A stretch of 64,000 nt of DNA, from the NCBI RefSeq assembly GCF_900129545.1, contig NZ_FQWB01000003.1, positions 372,001 to 436,000 on the forward strand, given 5' to 3'. The notes beneath the pieces were generated by a model. It saw only the letters and a program-made list of their open reading frames with translations, ran no database searches and was not told the DNA's origin. This DNA is from Flavobacterium fluvii (GTDB lineage Bacteria > Bacteroidota > Bacteroidia > Flavobacteriales > Flavobacteriaceae). Positions 8,261 to 17,372 of this stretch are shown here, piece by piece; positions within the stretch are counted from its first letter, which is position 1; every line of letters starts with the position of its first letter. Both the position numbers and the translations under genes were made by a program.

Positions 8261-9342
8261 TCGTGATAAATGTTCAATAATAACTGAGCGGCTGCAAAAG
8301 GTGAAAATTCACCGTTTCGCACCGCTTTTTTAGTAGCATCCAAAAGTTTTTGGATTTCTGGATGATTGTAAAAATTGGTTTTTAATTGCTCGTTGATGGT
8401 TTCCAACAGCCAATATTGGTTTTGTTCTTTTCGGTTTTCAATAAAATAATGATTCGTTTTGGCGAATTCAACATACTGTTCGATGGTTTTCCAAATTTCT
8501 GGAATTCCTTCGTGGGTTAAAGCACTACAAGTGGTAGTTGTTGGTTTCCAACCCGATTTTTTGGTGGGGAATAAATGCAAAGCCCTGTTGAATTCTGCTT
8601 TCGCCAAATTTGCTTTTTTGATATTGTCGCCATCAGCTTTGTTGATAACGATGGCATCGGCCATTTCCATAATGCCCCGTTTGATGCCTTGCAATTCGTC
8701 GCCGGCACCGGAAATTTTCAACAATAAAAAGAAATCGACCATACCGTGGACTGCAGTTTCGCTTTGTCCAACGCCAACGGTTTCTATGAGTATCGTGTCA
8801 AAACCGGCAGCTTCACAAAGCGTGATGGCTTCCCTGGTTTTTCGAGCCACGCCGCCCAAAGTTTCTCCCGAAGCCGAAGGCCTGATAAATGCATTTGGGT
8901 CTTTTACCAATTCCTCCATTCGGGTTTTGTCTCCCAAAATGCTTCCATGCGAAATCGTACTGCTGGGATCAACGGCTAAAACGGCGACTTTTTTTCCTAG
9001 CGAAGTCAAATGATTGCCAAAAGATTCTATAAAAGTACTTTTTCCAACACCTGGAACTCCCGTGATTCCTATTCGAATAGATTTATTGGCATGTGGCAAG
9101 CAGGCAGTAATCACTTCATTGGCTTTCGCCAAATGGTTGACATTGGTGCTTTCTACCAAAGTAATCGCACGACTCAAGGCAGAAGTTTTTCCAGACAAAA
9201 TGCCTTCGATCAATTCCTGTGCAGAAGGTTGTTTTTTTCTAAACTTCTGGACTTGTTTGACTGCGCTTGAACTGATGAATTCTGGCTGGGAAACGCCAGG
9301 TTTTTCGTGTAAACTGCTCGTATGTTCCTTTTTATTGGCCAA
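8248..9342 (-). CDS. meaB: Methylmalonyl-CoA mutase-associated GTPase MeaB
   Basis: About 364 residues from the chosen TTG at 9342. The open frame continues to an ATG at 9564, but the extra residues are not part of the family and include a spurious hydrophobic run. The P-loop GITGVPGVGKSTFIESFG, the switch regions (AVDPSSTISHGSILGDKTRM, ETVGVGQSE) and the G4 motif NKAD are all present. MeaB (ArgK) is a G3E GTPase that loads and protects adenosylcobalamin on methylmalonyl-CoA mutase in propionate metabolism. No mutase gene is in the window. The family norm is about 330-360 residues, which fits the TTG start. ATG 9429 is an alternative, less likely start. Confidence 0.93.
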   Translation of the reverse strand: MANKKEHTSSLHEKPGVSQPEFISSSAVKQVQKFRKKQPSAQELIEGILSGKTSALSRAITLVESTNVNHLAKANEVITACLPHANKSIRIGITGVPGVGKSTFIESFGNHLTSLGKKVAVLAVDPSSTISHGSILGDKTRMEELVKDPNAFIRPSASGETLGGVARKTREAITLCEAAGFDTILIETVGVGQSETAVHGMVDFFLLLKISGAGDELQGIKRGIMEMADAIVINKADGDNIKKANLAKAEFNRALHLFPTKKSGWKPTTTTCSALTHEGIPEIWKTIEQYVEFAKTNHYFIENRKEQNQYWLLETINEQLKTNFYNHPEIQKLLDATKKAVRNGEFSPFAAAQLLLNIYHDYKK

Positions 9343-9486
9343 AATAATTTGTTTGAAAAGTAAAAGTAGTGAAAACAAAAACAGTTTCAAAAAGCCACTG
9401 CTTAATGAAACTGTTTTATTAATAGGCATCGTTAATAATACAGAATCAAAATAATGATTTCCCTGTTTCAAAATAAATTTAAGTGG

Positions 9487-9494
9487 TATTTTTG
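9487..9494 (+). promoter_or_regulatory. -7 promoter element TATTTTTG of the AEC permease
   Basis: Full TAnnTTTG match 16 bp upstream of the ATG at 9511. Its position rules out the longer reading frame from 9454, because that start would precede the transcript. Confidence 0.6.
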
Positions 9495-9510
9495 CATTCA
9501 ATTCTGCACT

Positions 9511-10422
9511 ATGTACAACTTTATCCTGATTTTTGTTTTCTTGTTTCTTGGAATTGTTTTGCAAAAGATAAAACGCTTTCCAACCGATATTTATAAATTA
9601 TTCAATAAAATTGTAATATATCTTTGCCTTCCTGCATTGGCACTTTTTTACATCCCAAAAATCAAATTAGACACTCATTTGTTGTTTCCTATAGGAGTAA
9701 CTTGGATTGGTTTTACAACAGCGATTTTGTTTTTCAGTTTTTTGGGTGCAAGATTCAAATGGTCCAAAAAATTGACCGGATGCTTGATTTTAACAGCCGG
9801 TTTTGGGAATACTTCGTTTTTGGGTTTTCCAATTATCCAGGCCTTGTACGGTGAAGAAGGATTGAAGGCAGCGATTATTGTCGATCAGCCGGGAACTTTT
9901 GTCGTGCTTTCCACCTTGGGAGTCATCGTGGCCACTTTGTATTCTACAGGAAACCCAAATGGATTTTACATCGCCAAAAAAATCATCTTTTTCCCTCCGT
10001 TTATCGCTTTCTTGTTGGCGTGTTTCATGAATGTTTTCCAATTTGATTTTCATCAATACGTCCAGTTTGGATTACTGAAAATAGGTAGCGTAATGACGCC
10101 TTTGGCGATGCTTTCGGTGGGATTGCAATTGCATTTTGACAAGAAGAGCAAACATTGGAAATTCTTGCGATTGGGACTTTTGTATAAATTGATTTTGACT
10201 CCAGCTTTGATTTATTTTTTGTACGTGGTTGTTTTTGACCAGCACTCCAAAATGATTCAGGTTTCGATAATGGAGGCAGCAATGGCACCAATGATTTCTG
10301 CAAGCATTATTGCCGCTTCCCACGGTTTGAAACCCAGATTATGCAGTATGATGATTGGTTTTGGAATCCCCATTTCTTTTGTCACATTGGTGTTCTGGTA
10401 TTTTGTTGCCAATTCTATATAA
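9511..10422 (+). CDS. AEC family transporter (auxin-efflux-carrier-type permease)
   Basis: 303 residues with about ten membrane helices. It starts MYNFILIFVFLFLGIVLQK and has the two-fold repeat of the family, with unwound helices around YLCLPALALFY and AGFGNTSFLGFPI in the first half and VMTPLAMLSVGLQL and MEAAMAPMISASII in the second. Family members export malate, malonate or other small organic acids. The substrate is not predictable here. The start at 9511 is supported by the promoter box just upstream. The next gene follows after 47 bp on the same strand. Confidence 0.88.
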   Translation: MYNFILIFVFLFLGIVLQKIKRFPTDIYKLFNKIVIYLCLPALALFYIPKIKLDTHLLFPIGVTWIGFTTAILFFSFLGARFKWSKKLTGCLILTAGFGNTSFLGFPIIQALYGEEGLKAAIIVDQPGTFVVLSTLGVIVATLYSTGNPNGFYIAKKIIFFPPFIAFLLACFMNVFQFDFHQYVQFGLLKIGSVMTPLAMLSVGLQLHFDKKSKHWKFLRLGLLYKLILTPALIYFLYVVVFDQHSKMIQVSIMEAAMAPMISASIIAASHGLKPRLCSMMIGFGIPISFVTLVFWYFVANSI

Positions 10423-10469
10423 TCTGCTTTTTTGTTCCAATTTTTATATCCCATTAATTTTATTCCAGT

Positions 10470-11690
10470 ATGAGTACTTTAACCAATACAGCATCAGCAA
10501 TTGACGAAAATTCGATAGTTCAAAAAACAGTTTATTCGATATTGTTTTCGATAGCATTTGCCCATTTGTTAAACGATTTGATGCAGGTAGTCATTCCTTC
10601 TACTTATCCTTTGTTGAAGGAGAAATTTAGTCTTTCTTTTACTCAAATTGGATTGATCACTTTTGTCTTTCAGCTAACTGCTTCTATATTGCAGCCCTTC
10701 ATTGGGTTTTATACCGATAAAAAACCAAAACCATATTCATTGGTAATTGGAATGATTTTTACGATTTTAGGTTTGGCCTTTTTATCGCTTTCAACTGCTT
10801 TTTGGATGTTGTTGGTGTCGGTTTCATTCGTAGGGATTGGTTCGTCAATATTTCATCCGGAAGCTTCCCGAGTTGCATTTTTAGGGTCAGGAGGAAAACG
10901 AGGTTTGGCTCAGTCTATTTTTCAATTAGGCGGAAATGCAGGTAGTGCCATTGGACCATTATTAGTGGCTTTGATTGTAGCTCCTCACGGACAATCGTAT
11001 ATCATTTGGTTTGTTATTGCAGGTATTTTGGGAATGATTATTTTGTCAAAAATTGCCGTTTGGTATCAAAATCATTTGGAATTACGTGCTTCCAAAAAGG
11101 TAGTTCTTGAAGAAGAAACCATTCATCTGTCTAAAAGAAAAGTCAATATTTCGCTTGCCATTTTACTGTTCTTGATTTTTTCGAAGTTTGTCTATATGGC
11201 TAGTATGTCCAATTATTTTACTTTTTATTTGATGGATAAATTTGGATTGAGCATACAAGATTCCCAGTTTTATTTATTTGGATTCTTGGCATCGGTGGCG
11301 GCTGGAACATTAATTGGCGGGCCATTGGGAGACCATTTTGGCAGGAAATACATTATTTGGATTTCTATTCTGGGAGCAGCGCCTTTTACTTTATTGTTGC
11401 CGTATGCCAATTTGTTTTGGACAGGAATTTTAGCGGTAATTATTGGCATAATTATAGCTTCGGCATTTTCGGCAATTTTGGTTTTTGCACAGGAATTAAT
11501 GCCTGGAAAAGTTGGAATGATTTCCGGATTGTTCTTTGGTTTTGCCTTTGGAATTGCAGGAATTGGGTCGGCACTTTTGGGTTATTTAGCCGATCATACC
11601 AGCATTGAATATGTGTATAAAATAACTTCTTTTCTCCCGTTGATTGGTGTGATGACCTATTTTCTGCCAGATATGAAGAAGAAAAAATAA
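10470..11690 (+). CDS. fsr: MFS transporter, fosmidomycin-resistance (Fsr) type
   Basis: 406 residues with twelve helices. It carries the Fsr-specific patterns FAHLLNDLMQVVIPSTYPLLK, SSIFHPEASRVA and GLAQSIFQLGGNAGSAIGPLL, which match E. coli Fsr closely by eye. The second half repeats the MFS A-motif as GGPLGDHFGRKYI. It is expected to be a proton-driven exporter in the inner membrane. The natural substrate is unknown; fosmidomycin export is the role of the E. coli relative. It lies 47 bp after the AEC permease and may be co-transcribed with it. Confidence 0.88.
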   Translation: MSTLTNTASAIDENSIVQKTVYSILFSIAFAHLLNDLMQVVIPSTYPLLKEKFSLSFTQIGLITFVFQLTASILQPFIGFYTDKKPKPYSLVIGMIFTILGLAFLSLSTAFWMLLVSVSFVGIGSSIFHPEASRVAFLGSGGKRGLAQSIFQLGGNAGSAIGPLLVALIVAPHGQSYIIWFVIAGILGMIILSKIAVWYQNHLELRASKKVVLEEETIHLSKRKVNISLAILLFLIFSKFVYMASMSNYFTFYLMDKFGLSIQDSQFYLFGFLASVAAGTLIGGPLGDHFGRKYIIWISILGAAPFTLLLPYANLFWTGILAVIIGIIIASAFSAILVFAQELMPGKVGMISGLFFGFAFGIAGIGSALLGYLADHTSIEYVYKITSFLPLIGVMTYFLPDMKKKK

Positions 11691-11704
11691 TGTAATTTTC
11701 CTTG

Positions 11705-11734
11705 TTGAGAGTATTGCTTTTTTGAGTAATTTTA
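11705..11734 (+). promoter_or_regulatory. Promoter of the peroxiredoxin gene
   Basis: TTG at 11705-11707 and TAATTTTA at 11727-11734 (7 of 8 positions of TAnnTTTG) are 19 bp apart, the ideal spacing. The ATG follows 22 bp later. Confidence 0.55.
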
Positions 11735-11756
11735 GTAACCAAAAAAAACAACAATT

Positions 11757-12395
11757 ATGGCAACACTACGTTTAGGAGATACAGCTCCCGATTTTACGGC
11801 AGAAACAACATTTGGAACAATAAATTTTCACGAATGGTTAGGAGATTCTTGGGGTGTTTTATTTTCGCATCCAGCAGATTTCACGCCAGTTTGTACCACC
11901 GAATTAGGAACAGTGGCAAATTATTATCCTGAATTTGTAAAGAGAAATACAAAAGTTATAGCATTAAGCGTTGATGGACTGGAATCTCATAAAGAATGGA
12001 TAAAAGACATCAATGAAACGCAAGGAACAACGGTAAATTTTCCGATTATTGCTGACGAAGACAAAAAAGTGGCTAATTTATACGACATGCTTCACCCCAA
12101 TGCAAGTGATAAATTCACGGTGCGTTCGGTTTTTGTGATTGGAGCAGACAAAAAAATCAAATTGACTTTGACGTATCCAGCATCTACAGGCAGAAATTTT
12201 GACGAATTACTGCGCGTGATTGATAGTTTGCAATTGACCGCCAATTACAGCGTTGCAACACCGGCCAACTGGAAAGACGGAGAAGATGTGGTTATTGTAC
12301 CTGCCATAGCGGACGAAGATATTCCTGCCAAATTTCCAAAAGGATATAATAGAATTAAGCCTTACTTGAGAATGACGCCTCAGCCTAATAGATAA
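11757..12395 (+). CDS. 1-Cys peroxiredoxin (Prx6 subfamily)
   Basis: 212 residues, the normal Prx6 length. The peroxidatic site HPADFTPVCTTELG holds Cys46, with the conserved Pro, Thr and later Arg (FTVRSVFVIG). There is no resolving Cys in a typical 2-Cys position. The long C-terminal extension (WKDGEDVVIVPAIAD, KGYNRIKPYLRMTPQP) is diagnostic for Prx6. It reduces H2O2 and alkyl hydroperoxides in the cytoplasm. A single-gene unit with its own promoter and a strong bidirectional terminator. Confidence 0.95.
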   Translation: MATLRLGDTAPDFTAETTFGTINFHEWLGDSWGVLFSHPADFTPVCTTELGTVANYYPEFVKRNTKVIALSVDGLESHKEWIKDINETQGTTVNFPIIADEDKKVANLYDMLHPNASDKFTVRSVFVIGADKKIKLTLTYPASTGRNFDELLRVIDSLQLTANYSVATPANWKDGEDVVIVPAIADEDIPAKFPKGYNRIKPYLRMTPQPNR

Positions 12396-12416
12396 GAATT
12401 TTAGGTTTTAGCCAAT

Positions 12417-12453
12417 AAAAAAAGTACAATGAGAAATCCTTGTACTTTTTTTT
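12417..12453. terminator. Bidirectional terminator between peroxiredoxin and NudK genes
   Basis: AAAGTACAA (12421-12429) pairs with TTGTACTTT (12440-12448) around a 10-nt loop, with an A-tract before and a nine-T tract after. It serves both convergent genes. Confidence 0.85.
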
Positions 12454-12503
12454 TCATAAGTTAGACTTAAATGAACTTACATAACTTATATGGTTGAGAA
12501 AAA

Positions 12504-13085
12504 TTAAACCAGCTTGTTTATTTTGGCATATTGCAACAACATTACAGTTTTGGCATCCTTGATTTCTCCCGTTGCAATCATTGCATAAGCGTTGTCAAAA
12601 GAAAGTTCAATTACTTCAATATGTTCTTGTTCGGCATCGAGTCCACCGCCTTCATGCACTTTCATTGACTCATCGTATTCGCCCACAAATAAATACAAGA
12701 TTTCGGTCACGGCACCAGGCGACATAAAGGTTTCAAAAACTTTCTGAACCGTTGAAATTCGATATCCTGTTTCTTCTTCCGTTTCCCGAATGATGCATTG
12801 CTCGGGATTGTCTTTGTCCAAAAGTCCGGCGCAAACTTCAATCATCATTCCTGTTTTGTTGCCGTTTAGGTAGGACGGCAACCGAAACTGGCGCGTTAAA
12901 ATCACTGTTTTTTGAGTTGAATTGTAAAGCAAAATAGCGGCTCCATTTCCTCGGTCATACACTTCGCGAATATGGGTTTCAGTGTTCTTGTCTTCTTCTT
13001 GGTAATCGTAAGTTACTTTGTTCAAGATATACCAATTGTCTGAAAGCAATTCGGTTTTTTGGATGGTTATTTTTGGGTTGTTCAT
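12504..13085 (-). CDS. nudK: NudK-type GDP-mannose hydrolase (Nudix family)
   Basis: 193 residues against 191 for E. coli NudK. The Nudix helix reads CAGLLDKDNPEQCIIRETEEETGY, with the REUxEExGU core intact. The upstream spacing is that of NudK, not the canonical GX5E form. Other NudK-like stretches are TRQFRLPSYLNG, FMSPGAVTEILYLFVGEY and ATGEIKDAKTVMLLQY. It would hydrolyse GDP-mannose or related nucleotide sugars to sugar phosphate and nucleotide. It is separated from purA by 227 bp containing a large palindrome. Confidence 0.85.
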   Translation of the reverse strand: MNNPKITIQKTELLSDNWYILNKVTYDYQEEDKNTETHIREVYDRGNGAAILLYNSTQKTVILTRQFRLPSYLNGNKTGMMIEVCAGLLDKDNPEQCIIRETEEETGYRISTVQKVFETFMSPGAVTEILYLFVGEYDESMKVHEGGGLDAEQEHIEVIELSFDNAYAMIATGEIKDAKTVMLLQYAKINKLV

Positions 13086-13144
13086 TTGAATTTTTCGAAT
13101 TTAGTTGTCACAGAAATTTAGTGGATTTTATATAGAGTTTAAAG

Positions 13145-13208
13145 TTTTTACCGCAGATTCGCAGATTTTTAAAATTATTATTTGTAATCTGCGAATCTGC
13201 GGTAAAAA
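13145..13208. repeat. Perfect 23-bp inverted repeat built of GCAGATTC units
   Basis: The left arm 13145-13167 and right arm 13186-13208 are exact reverse complements, with an 18-nt AT-rich loop. Within each arm the 8-bp unit CGCAGATT is repeated head to tail (ACCGCAGATTCGCAGATT). It lies in the non-coding gap between the purA terminator and the start of nudK. The arm design matches the other palindromes in the window. Confidence 0.85.
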
Positions 13209-13273
13209 AATAGTAACAGTAAAGGTTTTATTGGCTAATCAAATTTATGAAATTAAATTCATAGTATTTGATG

Positions 13274-13306
13274 TAAAAAAAAACGTCCCGATGTATCGGG
13301 ACGTTT
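13274..13306 (-). terminator. Rho-independent terminator of purA
   Basis: AAACGTCCCGAT (13281-13292) pairs with ATCGGGACGTTT (13295-13306). On the minus strand the stem is followed by a run of Ts (A-tract 13275-13283 on the plus strand). It lies 7 bp beyond the purA stop. Confidence 0.88.
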
Positions 13307-13312
13307 AAGTTA

Positions 13313-14584
13313 TTATTTTAAAATTGTTTGCTTTCTGTCTGGTCCAACAGAAACAATTTTTATTGGCACTTCAACAGCCGCTTCAATAAATTCGATGTAT
13401 TCTTTCAACTCGATTGGCAATTCCTCATAAGTGGTCATTCCAGTCAAATCAGCTTTCCATCCTTTGAATTCTTTGTAAACAGGAGTCACGTTTTCAGGCT
13501 CGATATTGTAAGGGAAATGCGAAATGTTTTTTCCTTTGTAATTGTATTCCGTACATACTTTTAATGTGGAGAATCCTGAAAGAACGTCGCCTTTCATCAT
13601 CATTAATTGCGTTACACCATTGATTTGAACGGCATATTTCAAGGCCACTAAATCCAACCATCCACAACGTCTTTGTCTTCCTGTCACGGAACCAAATTCG
13701 TTACCAACGCGTGCCATTGTGGCACCATCTTCGTCAAAAAGTTCGGTTGGGAAAGGACCGCTTCCCACACGAGTTACATAGGCTTTGAAAATTCCATAAA
13801 CTTCCTTGATTTTGTTTGGAGCAATTCCTAAGCCGGTACAAGCACCAGCCGCAGTAGTATTGGATGAAGTTACAAATGGATAGGTTCCAAAATCAACATC
13901 AAGCAATGAACCTTGAGCCCCTTCGCACAAAATTGATTTTCCTGCTCTTTGTGCTTGGTTCAAATATTCTTCGCTGTCTATGAAATCTATTTTTTTCAAT
14001 TCTTCGATGGATTCAAAGAATTCTTTTTCCATTTCTTCTAAATTGTATTGAATGTTTACATCATAGAATGCAATCATTTCTTCGTGTTTGTTTGCCAAAG
14101 CACGGTATCTTTCCTTGAAATCTTCTAGTTCGATATCGCCAACACGGATTCCGTTTCTACCAGTTTTGTCCATATAAGTTGGTCCAATTCCTTTAAGAGT
14201 GGAACCAATTTTGGCTTTCCCTTTTGAAGCTTCTGAAGCTGCATCCAGCAAACGGTGTGTCGGTAAAATTAAATGTGCTTTTCTTGAAATGATTAATTTG
14301 GATTTGATGTCCATGTTAAATTTAGCCAATCCTTCGATTTCTTTTTGAAAAACAACAGGGTCAATAACTACTCCATTTCCGATGATGTTAACGGCAGTTT
14401 TATGAAAAATCCCGGAAGGAATAGTTCTAAGGACATGTTTTATTCCGTCGAATTCTAAAGTGTGTCCAGCATTTGGGCCTCCTTGAAAACGAGCAATAAT
14501 ATCGTATTTTGAAGTAAGAACGTCAACTATTTTTCCTTTTCCTTCATCTCCCCATTGTAATCCTAATAATAAATCTGCGGTCAT
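13313..14584 (-). CDS. purA: Adenylosuccinate synthetase
   Basis: 423 residues, the usual length. The GTP-binding GLQWGDEGKGKIVD, the IMP-site QGGPNAGHTLEF, and later GSTLKGIGPTYMDK and TGRQRRCGWLDLVALKYA are all present. It converts IMP and aspartate to adenylosuccinate using GTP in AMP biosynthesis. It follows the Fur-family gene by 8 bp on the same strand and is probably co-transcribed with it from the promoter at 15073-15080. Confidence 0.98.
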   Translation of the reverse strand: MTADLLLGLQWGDEGKGKIVDVLTSKYDIIARFQGGPNAGHTLEFDGIKHVLRTIPSGIFHKTAVNIIGNGVVIDPVVFQKEIEGLAKFNMDIKSKLIISRKAHLILPTHRLLDAASEASKGKAKIGSTLKGIGPTYMDKTGRNGIRVGDIELEDFKERYRALANKHEEMIAFYDVNIQYNLEEMEKEFFESIEELKKIDFIDSEEYLNQAQRAGKSILCEGAQGSLLDVDFGTYPFVTSSNTTAAGACTGLGIAPNKIKEVYGIFKAYVTRVGSGPFPTELFDEDGATMARVGNEFGSVTGRQRRCGWLDLVALKYAVQINGVTQLMMMKGDVLSGFSTLKVCTEYNYKGKNISHFPYNIEPENVTPVYKEFKGWKADLTGMTTYEELPIELKEYIEFIEAAVEVPIKIVSVGPDRKQTILK

Positions 14585-14592
14585 TCTATTTG

Positions 14593-15066
14593 TTATTTTT
14601 CGTTAATTTCTGAGTTATTTTTTTTTGTTGCGTATAAATATAAGGAGTGATTTGAAATATTGATGTTGAATATTTCCTCCATTGTTTTTTTGATAGTTTG
14701 AATTCTGGGATCACAAAATTCGATTACTTCTCCAGTATCCGTCATAATAATATGGTCGTGTTGCTTGTCGAAATATGATTTTTCATAATGCGCCTGATTT
14801 TGTCCAAATTGGTGTTTGCGAACCAAACCAGATTCCAACAAAAGCTCGATAGTGTTGTACAGCGTAGCCCTACTCACGCGATAGTTTTTGTTTTTCATTT
14901 TGATGTATAGATTTTCTATGTCAAAATGCTCTTCGCTGTCATAAATTTCTTGAAGTATGGCGTAACGCTCTGGCGTTTTGCGATGTCCATGAGACTCAAG
15001 ATATATTGTAAAAACATTTTTTACAATTTCTTGATTGTTACTATTATTGGATGAAATTTGTGTCAT
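14593..15066 (-). CDS. Fur-family transcriptional regulator
   Basis: 157 residues from ATG 15066. The winged-helix N-terminal domain has [29 protein letters not shown] and the recognition helix [20 protein letters not shown]. The dimer/metal domain has [15 protein letters not shown] and the C-terminal [11 protein letters not shown]. In most Fur and PerR proteins this HDH segment is followed by a CxxC structural zinc site. Here the two Cys positions are Met-Thr-Asp-Thr and only one Cys remains in the whole protein, so the structural zinc site is missing. The frame can extend to a TTG at 15075, but that TTG is part of the -7 promoter box. It is operonic with purA, and the regulated metal or signal cannot be told. 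Confidence 0.9.
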   Translation of the reverse strand: MTQISSNNSNNQEIVKNVFTIYLESHGHRKTPERYAILQEIYDSEEHFDIENLYIKMKNKNYRVSRATLYNTIELLLESGLVRKHQFGQNQAHYEKSYFDKQHDHIIMTDTGEVIEFCDPRIQTIKKTMEEIFNINISNHSLYLYATKKNNSEINEK

Positions 15067-15072
15067 ATCGTG

Positions 15073-15080
15073 CAAAGATA
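15073..15080 (-). promoter_or_regulatory. -7 promoter element TATCTTTG of the fur-like gene
   Basis: The minus strand reads TATCTTTG and ends only 6 bp before the ATG at 15066, so the transcript would be leaderless or nearly so. No clear -33 element. Confidence 0.5.
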
Positions 15081-15152
15081 AATTTTATTTTTTAGTTTGG
15101 AAGTTTAAAAGTTTATAAACTAAACCTAAACTAAACAGTTTTATTTTTTTAG

Positions 15153-17372
15153 TTAATTTTTATACTCTCGGGTTACCTTTTCGATGCCGTCAATTTTCTT
15201 GATATTGTCCATTAATCTTTTCAAAATAGTGTTGTTTTGTACGATGACCGCTATTTGTCCGTTGAATATTCCTGCATCTCCGCTCAAAGAGATACTTTGA
15301 ATGTTTACGTTCATGTTGTCCGAAATTACCTTGGTCAATTTGTTGGTCAGTCCTATGGTGTCCATTCCGGTGATGTGCAAAATCGCTTTGAATTCTTGTT
15401 GGGAGGAATCAATCCATTTGGCCAAAATAATTCGATACGCATAATTCGACTGCAAACTGATGGCGTTGGGGCAGTCCTTTTTGTGGACTTTTATTCCTTC
15501 ATTTATGGTGATGAAGCCAAAAACTTCGTCGCCGGGAATAGGGTTGCAACAGTTTGACAGTTTGTAATCCAATTTGTCTTGGTCTGCTCCAAAAACCAGC
15601 ATGTCGTAATTGCTGTTCAATACCTGTTTATGGATATCTTCGCTGGCAGTACTTGGAGAGCGCTTGATTTTGTTTTTGAAAAAATTGATGAAAGTGTTGC
15701 TTTTCTGGGCAGCATAATCTTTTAATTGCTGGTTTTCGATGGCTCCAATTCCCACTCGGTAAAACAAATCCAGGCTCGTTTTTAGTTTAAAGAAATTCAC
15801 TAATTCGTTGACAACGGATTCGCTTAGCGTAATTTTCAAATGCTTTAATTTTCGAGTAAGCAATTCTTTTCCTTCCTCGGCAATTTTTTTCGTGTTTTCG
15901 TTTAGAACGTTTTTAATTTTATTTTTTGCCCTGGAAGTCGTCACGTAATCCAGCCAGTTGACGGTCGGTTTTTGATGTTGCGAGGTAATCACTTCAATTT
16001 GGTCACCACTTTTCAGCTCATGATTCAGAGGAACCAATCTTCCGTTAACCCGCGTTCCCCTGGTGCGAATTCCAATTTCGGAGTGGATACTGAAGGCGAA
16101 ATCAAGTGAAGTGGCTCCTTTTGGCAACGATTTTATTTCTCCTTTTGGTGTAAAGACGAAGATTTCTTTGGAATATAAATTCATTTTGAAGTCTTCCACA
16201 AAATCCACGGCATTGGTTTCAGGATTTTCCAAAGCTTCTTTCAAGAGATTCAACCAGGCATCCAGACCGCTGTCTTCCGAACCTCCTTGTTTGTATTTGT
16301 AATGGGCAGCGTATCCTTTTTCGGCAATTTCGTCCATGCGTTCGCTTCGTACCTGAACTTCCACCCAACGTCCTTTTGGTCCCATAACCGTGATGTGCAA
16401 GGCTTCGTAGCCCGTGGTTTTTGGCGATGAAATCCAATCGCGTAAACGGCTGGGACTTGGCCTGTAATGATCGGTTACGATGGAATATATTTTCCAAGCC
16501 AAGAATTTTTCTTCGTGGGGATTGGATTTGTAAACGATGCGCAAGGCAAATTTGTCGTAAACTTCATCGAAGCTTACGCCTTGAACCTTCATTTTTCTGT
16601 AAATGGAATAAATGGATTTGGGTCTTCCCTTTATGATGTAATCCATTTTTTCTTCGTCCAATGCTTTTTTTAGGATGTCGGAAATGTCTTTTATGTAAGC
16701 GTCTTGCTCTTCTTTGGTTTCTTTTATTTTACTTACGATGTCGTTGTAAATTTCGGGTTCGGTATATTTTAACCCTAAATCTTCCAGTTTGTTTTTTATT
16801 TTATACAGGCCTAAACGATGAGCCAAGGGTGCATAAATGTATAAAGTTTCGGAGGCAATTTTGACTTGCTTGTAATCGTCCATCGTGTCCAAAGTTTGCA
16901 TGTTATGCAATCTGTCGGCAATTTTGATAAGGATTACTCGCACGTCATCGTGAAGCGTGAAGAGCATTTTTCTGAAATTCTCGGCCTGCATCGAGACATT
17001 CATTTCCTTTTGGACTTTCGAAATTTTTGTCAATCCTTCCACCAATTGTGCCACTTTGGGATTGAACATTTTTTCAATATCTTCTACTGTTATTGGCGTG
17101 TCTTCAACCACGTCGTGCATCAAGGCAGCTGCAATGGCCGTCGCTCCCAAACCTATTTCCGAAGCCACGATTTTGGCCACGGCAATGGGATGGAAGAAGT
17201 AGGCTTCCCCGGATTTTCTCCTTTGGTCTTTATGGGCATCCATGGCGACATCAAAAGCCTTGCGAATCAGTTTCTTGTCTTCGGCGGTCAGAGTTTGATA
17301 ACTAATGCGAAGTAATTCTTTGTATTCCTGAAGAATTGCCTTGTTTTCTTTTTCAAAATCTATTTCTAACAT
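15153..17372 (-). CDS. rsh: Bifunctional (p)ppGpp synthetase/hydrolase (RelA/SpoT homologue)
   Basis: 739 residues, full length for an RSH protein. The HD hydrolase domain at about 45-190 contains the HDxxED motif (AALMHDVVEDTPIT) and ILIKIADRLHNMQTL. The synthetase domain at about 240-360 contains GRPKSIYSIYRKM and TGYEALHITVMGPKGRWVEV. A TGS domain at about 405-465 has IFVFTPKGEIKSLPKGATSLDFA. A zinc-finger-like region with NCCNPIPGDEV follows, then a C-terminal ACT domain. Both catalytic halves look intact, so it can make and destroy the stringent-response alarmone. It is transcribed alone, with 142 bp before it and 77 bp after it. Confidence 0.97.
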   Translation of the reverse strand: MLEIDFEKENKAILQEYKELLRISYQTLTAEDKKLIRKAFDVAMDAHKDQRRKSGEAYFFHPIAVAKIVASEIGLGATAIAAALMHDVVEDTPITVEDIEKMFNPKVAQLVEGLTKISKVQKEMNVSMQAENFRKMLFTLHDDVRVILIKIADRLHNMQTLDTMDDYKQVKIASETLYIYAPLAHRLGLYKIKNKLEDLGLKYTEPEIYNDIVSKIKETKEEQDAYIKDISDILKKALDEEKMDYIIKGRPKSIYSIYRKMKVQGVSFDEVYDKFALRIVYKSNPHEEKFLAWKIYSIVTDHYRPSPSRLRDWISSPKTTGYEALHITVMGPKGRWVEVQVRSERMDEIAEKGYAAHYKYKQGGSEDSGLDAWLNLLKEALENPETNAVDFVEDFKMNLYSKEIFVFTPKGEIKSLPKGATSLDFAFSIHSEIGIRTRGTRVNGRLVPLNHELKSGDQIEVITSQHQKPTVNWLDYVTTSRAKNKIKNVLNENTKKIAEEGKELLTRKLKHLKITLSESVVNELVNFFKLKTSLDLFYRVGIGAIENQQLKDYAAQKSNTFINFFKNKIKRSPSTASEDIHKQVLNSNYDMLVFGADQDKLDYKLSNCCNPIPGDEVFGFITINEGIKVHKKDCPNAISLQSNYAYRIILAKWIDSSQQEFKAILHITGMDTIGLTNKLTKVISDNMNVNIQSISLSGDAGIFNGQIAVIVQNNTILKRLMDNIKKIDGIEKVTREYKN

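Noticed and set aside
8459..9013. 184-codon plus-strand frame inside meaB
   Set aside because: Shadow of the MeaB GTPase core; no independent start signal or motif.
9343..9564. N-terminal extension of MeaB to the ATG at 9564
   Set aside because: It would overlap the promoter and start of the divergent permease gene and adds residues outside the family; TTG 9342 fits the normal length.
16866..17315. 149-codon plus-strand frame inside the rsh gene
   Set aside because: Antisense to the HD domain of the stringent-response enzyme, with no protein-like features.
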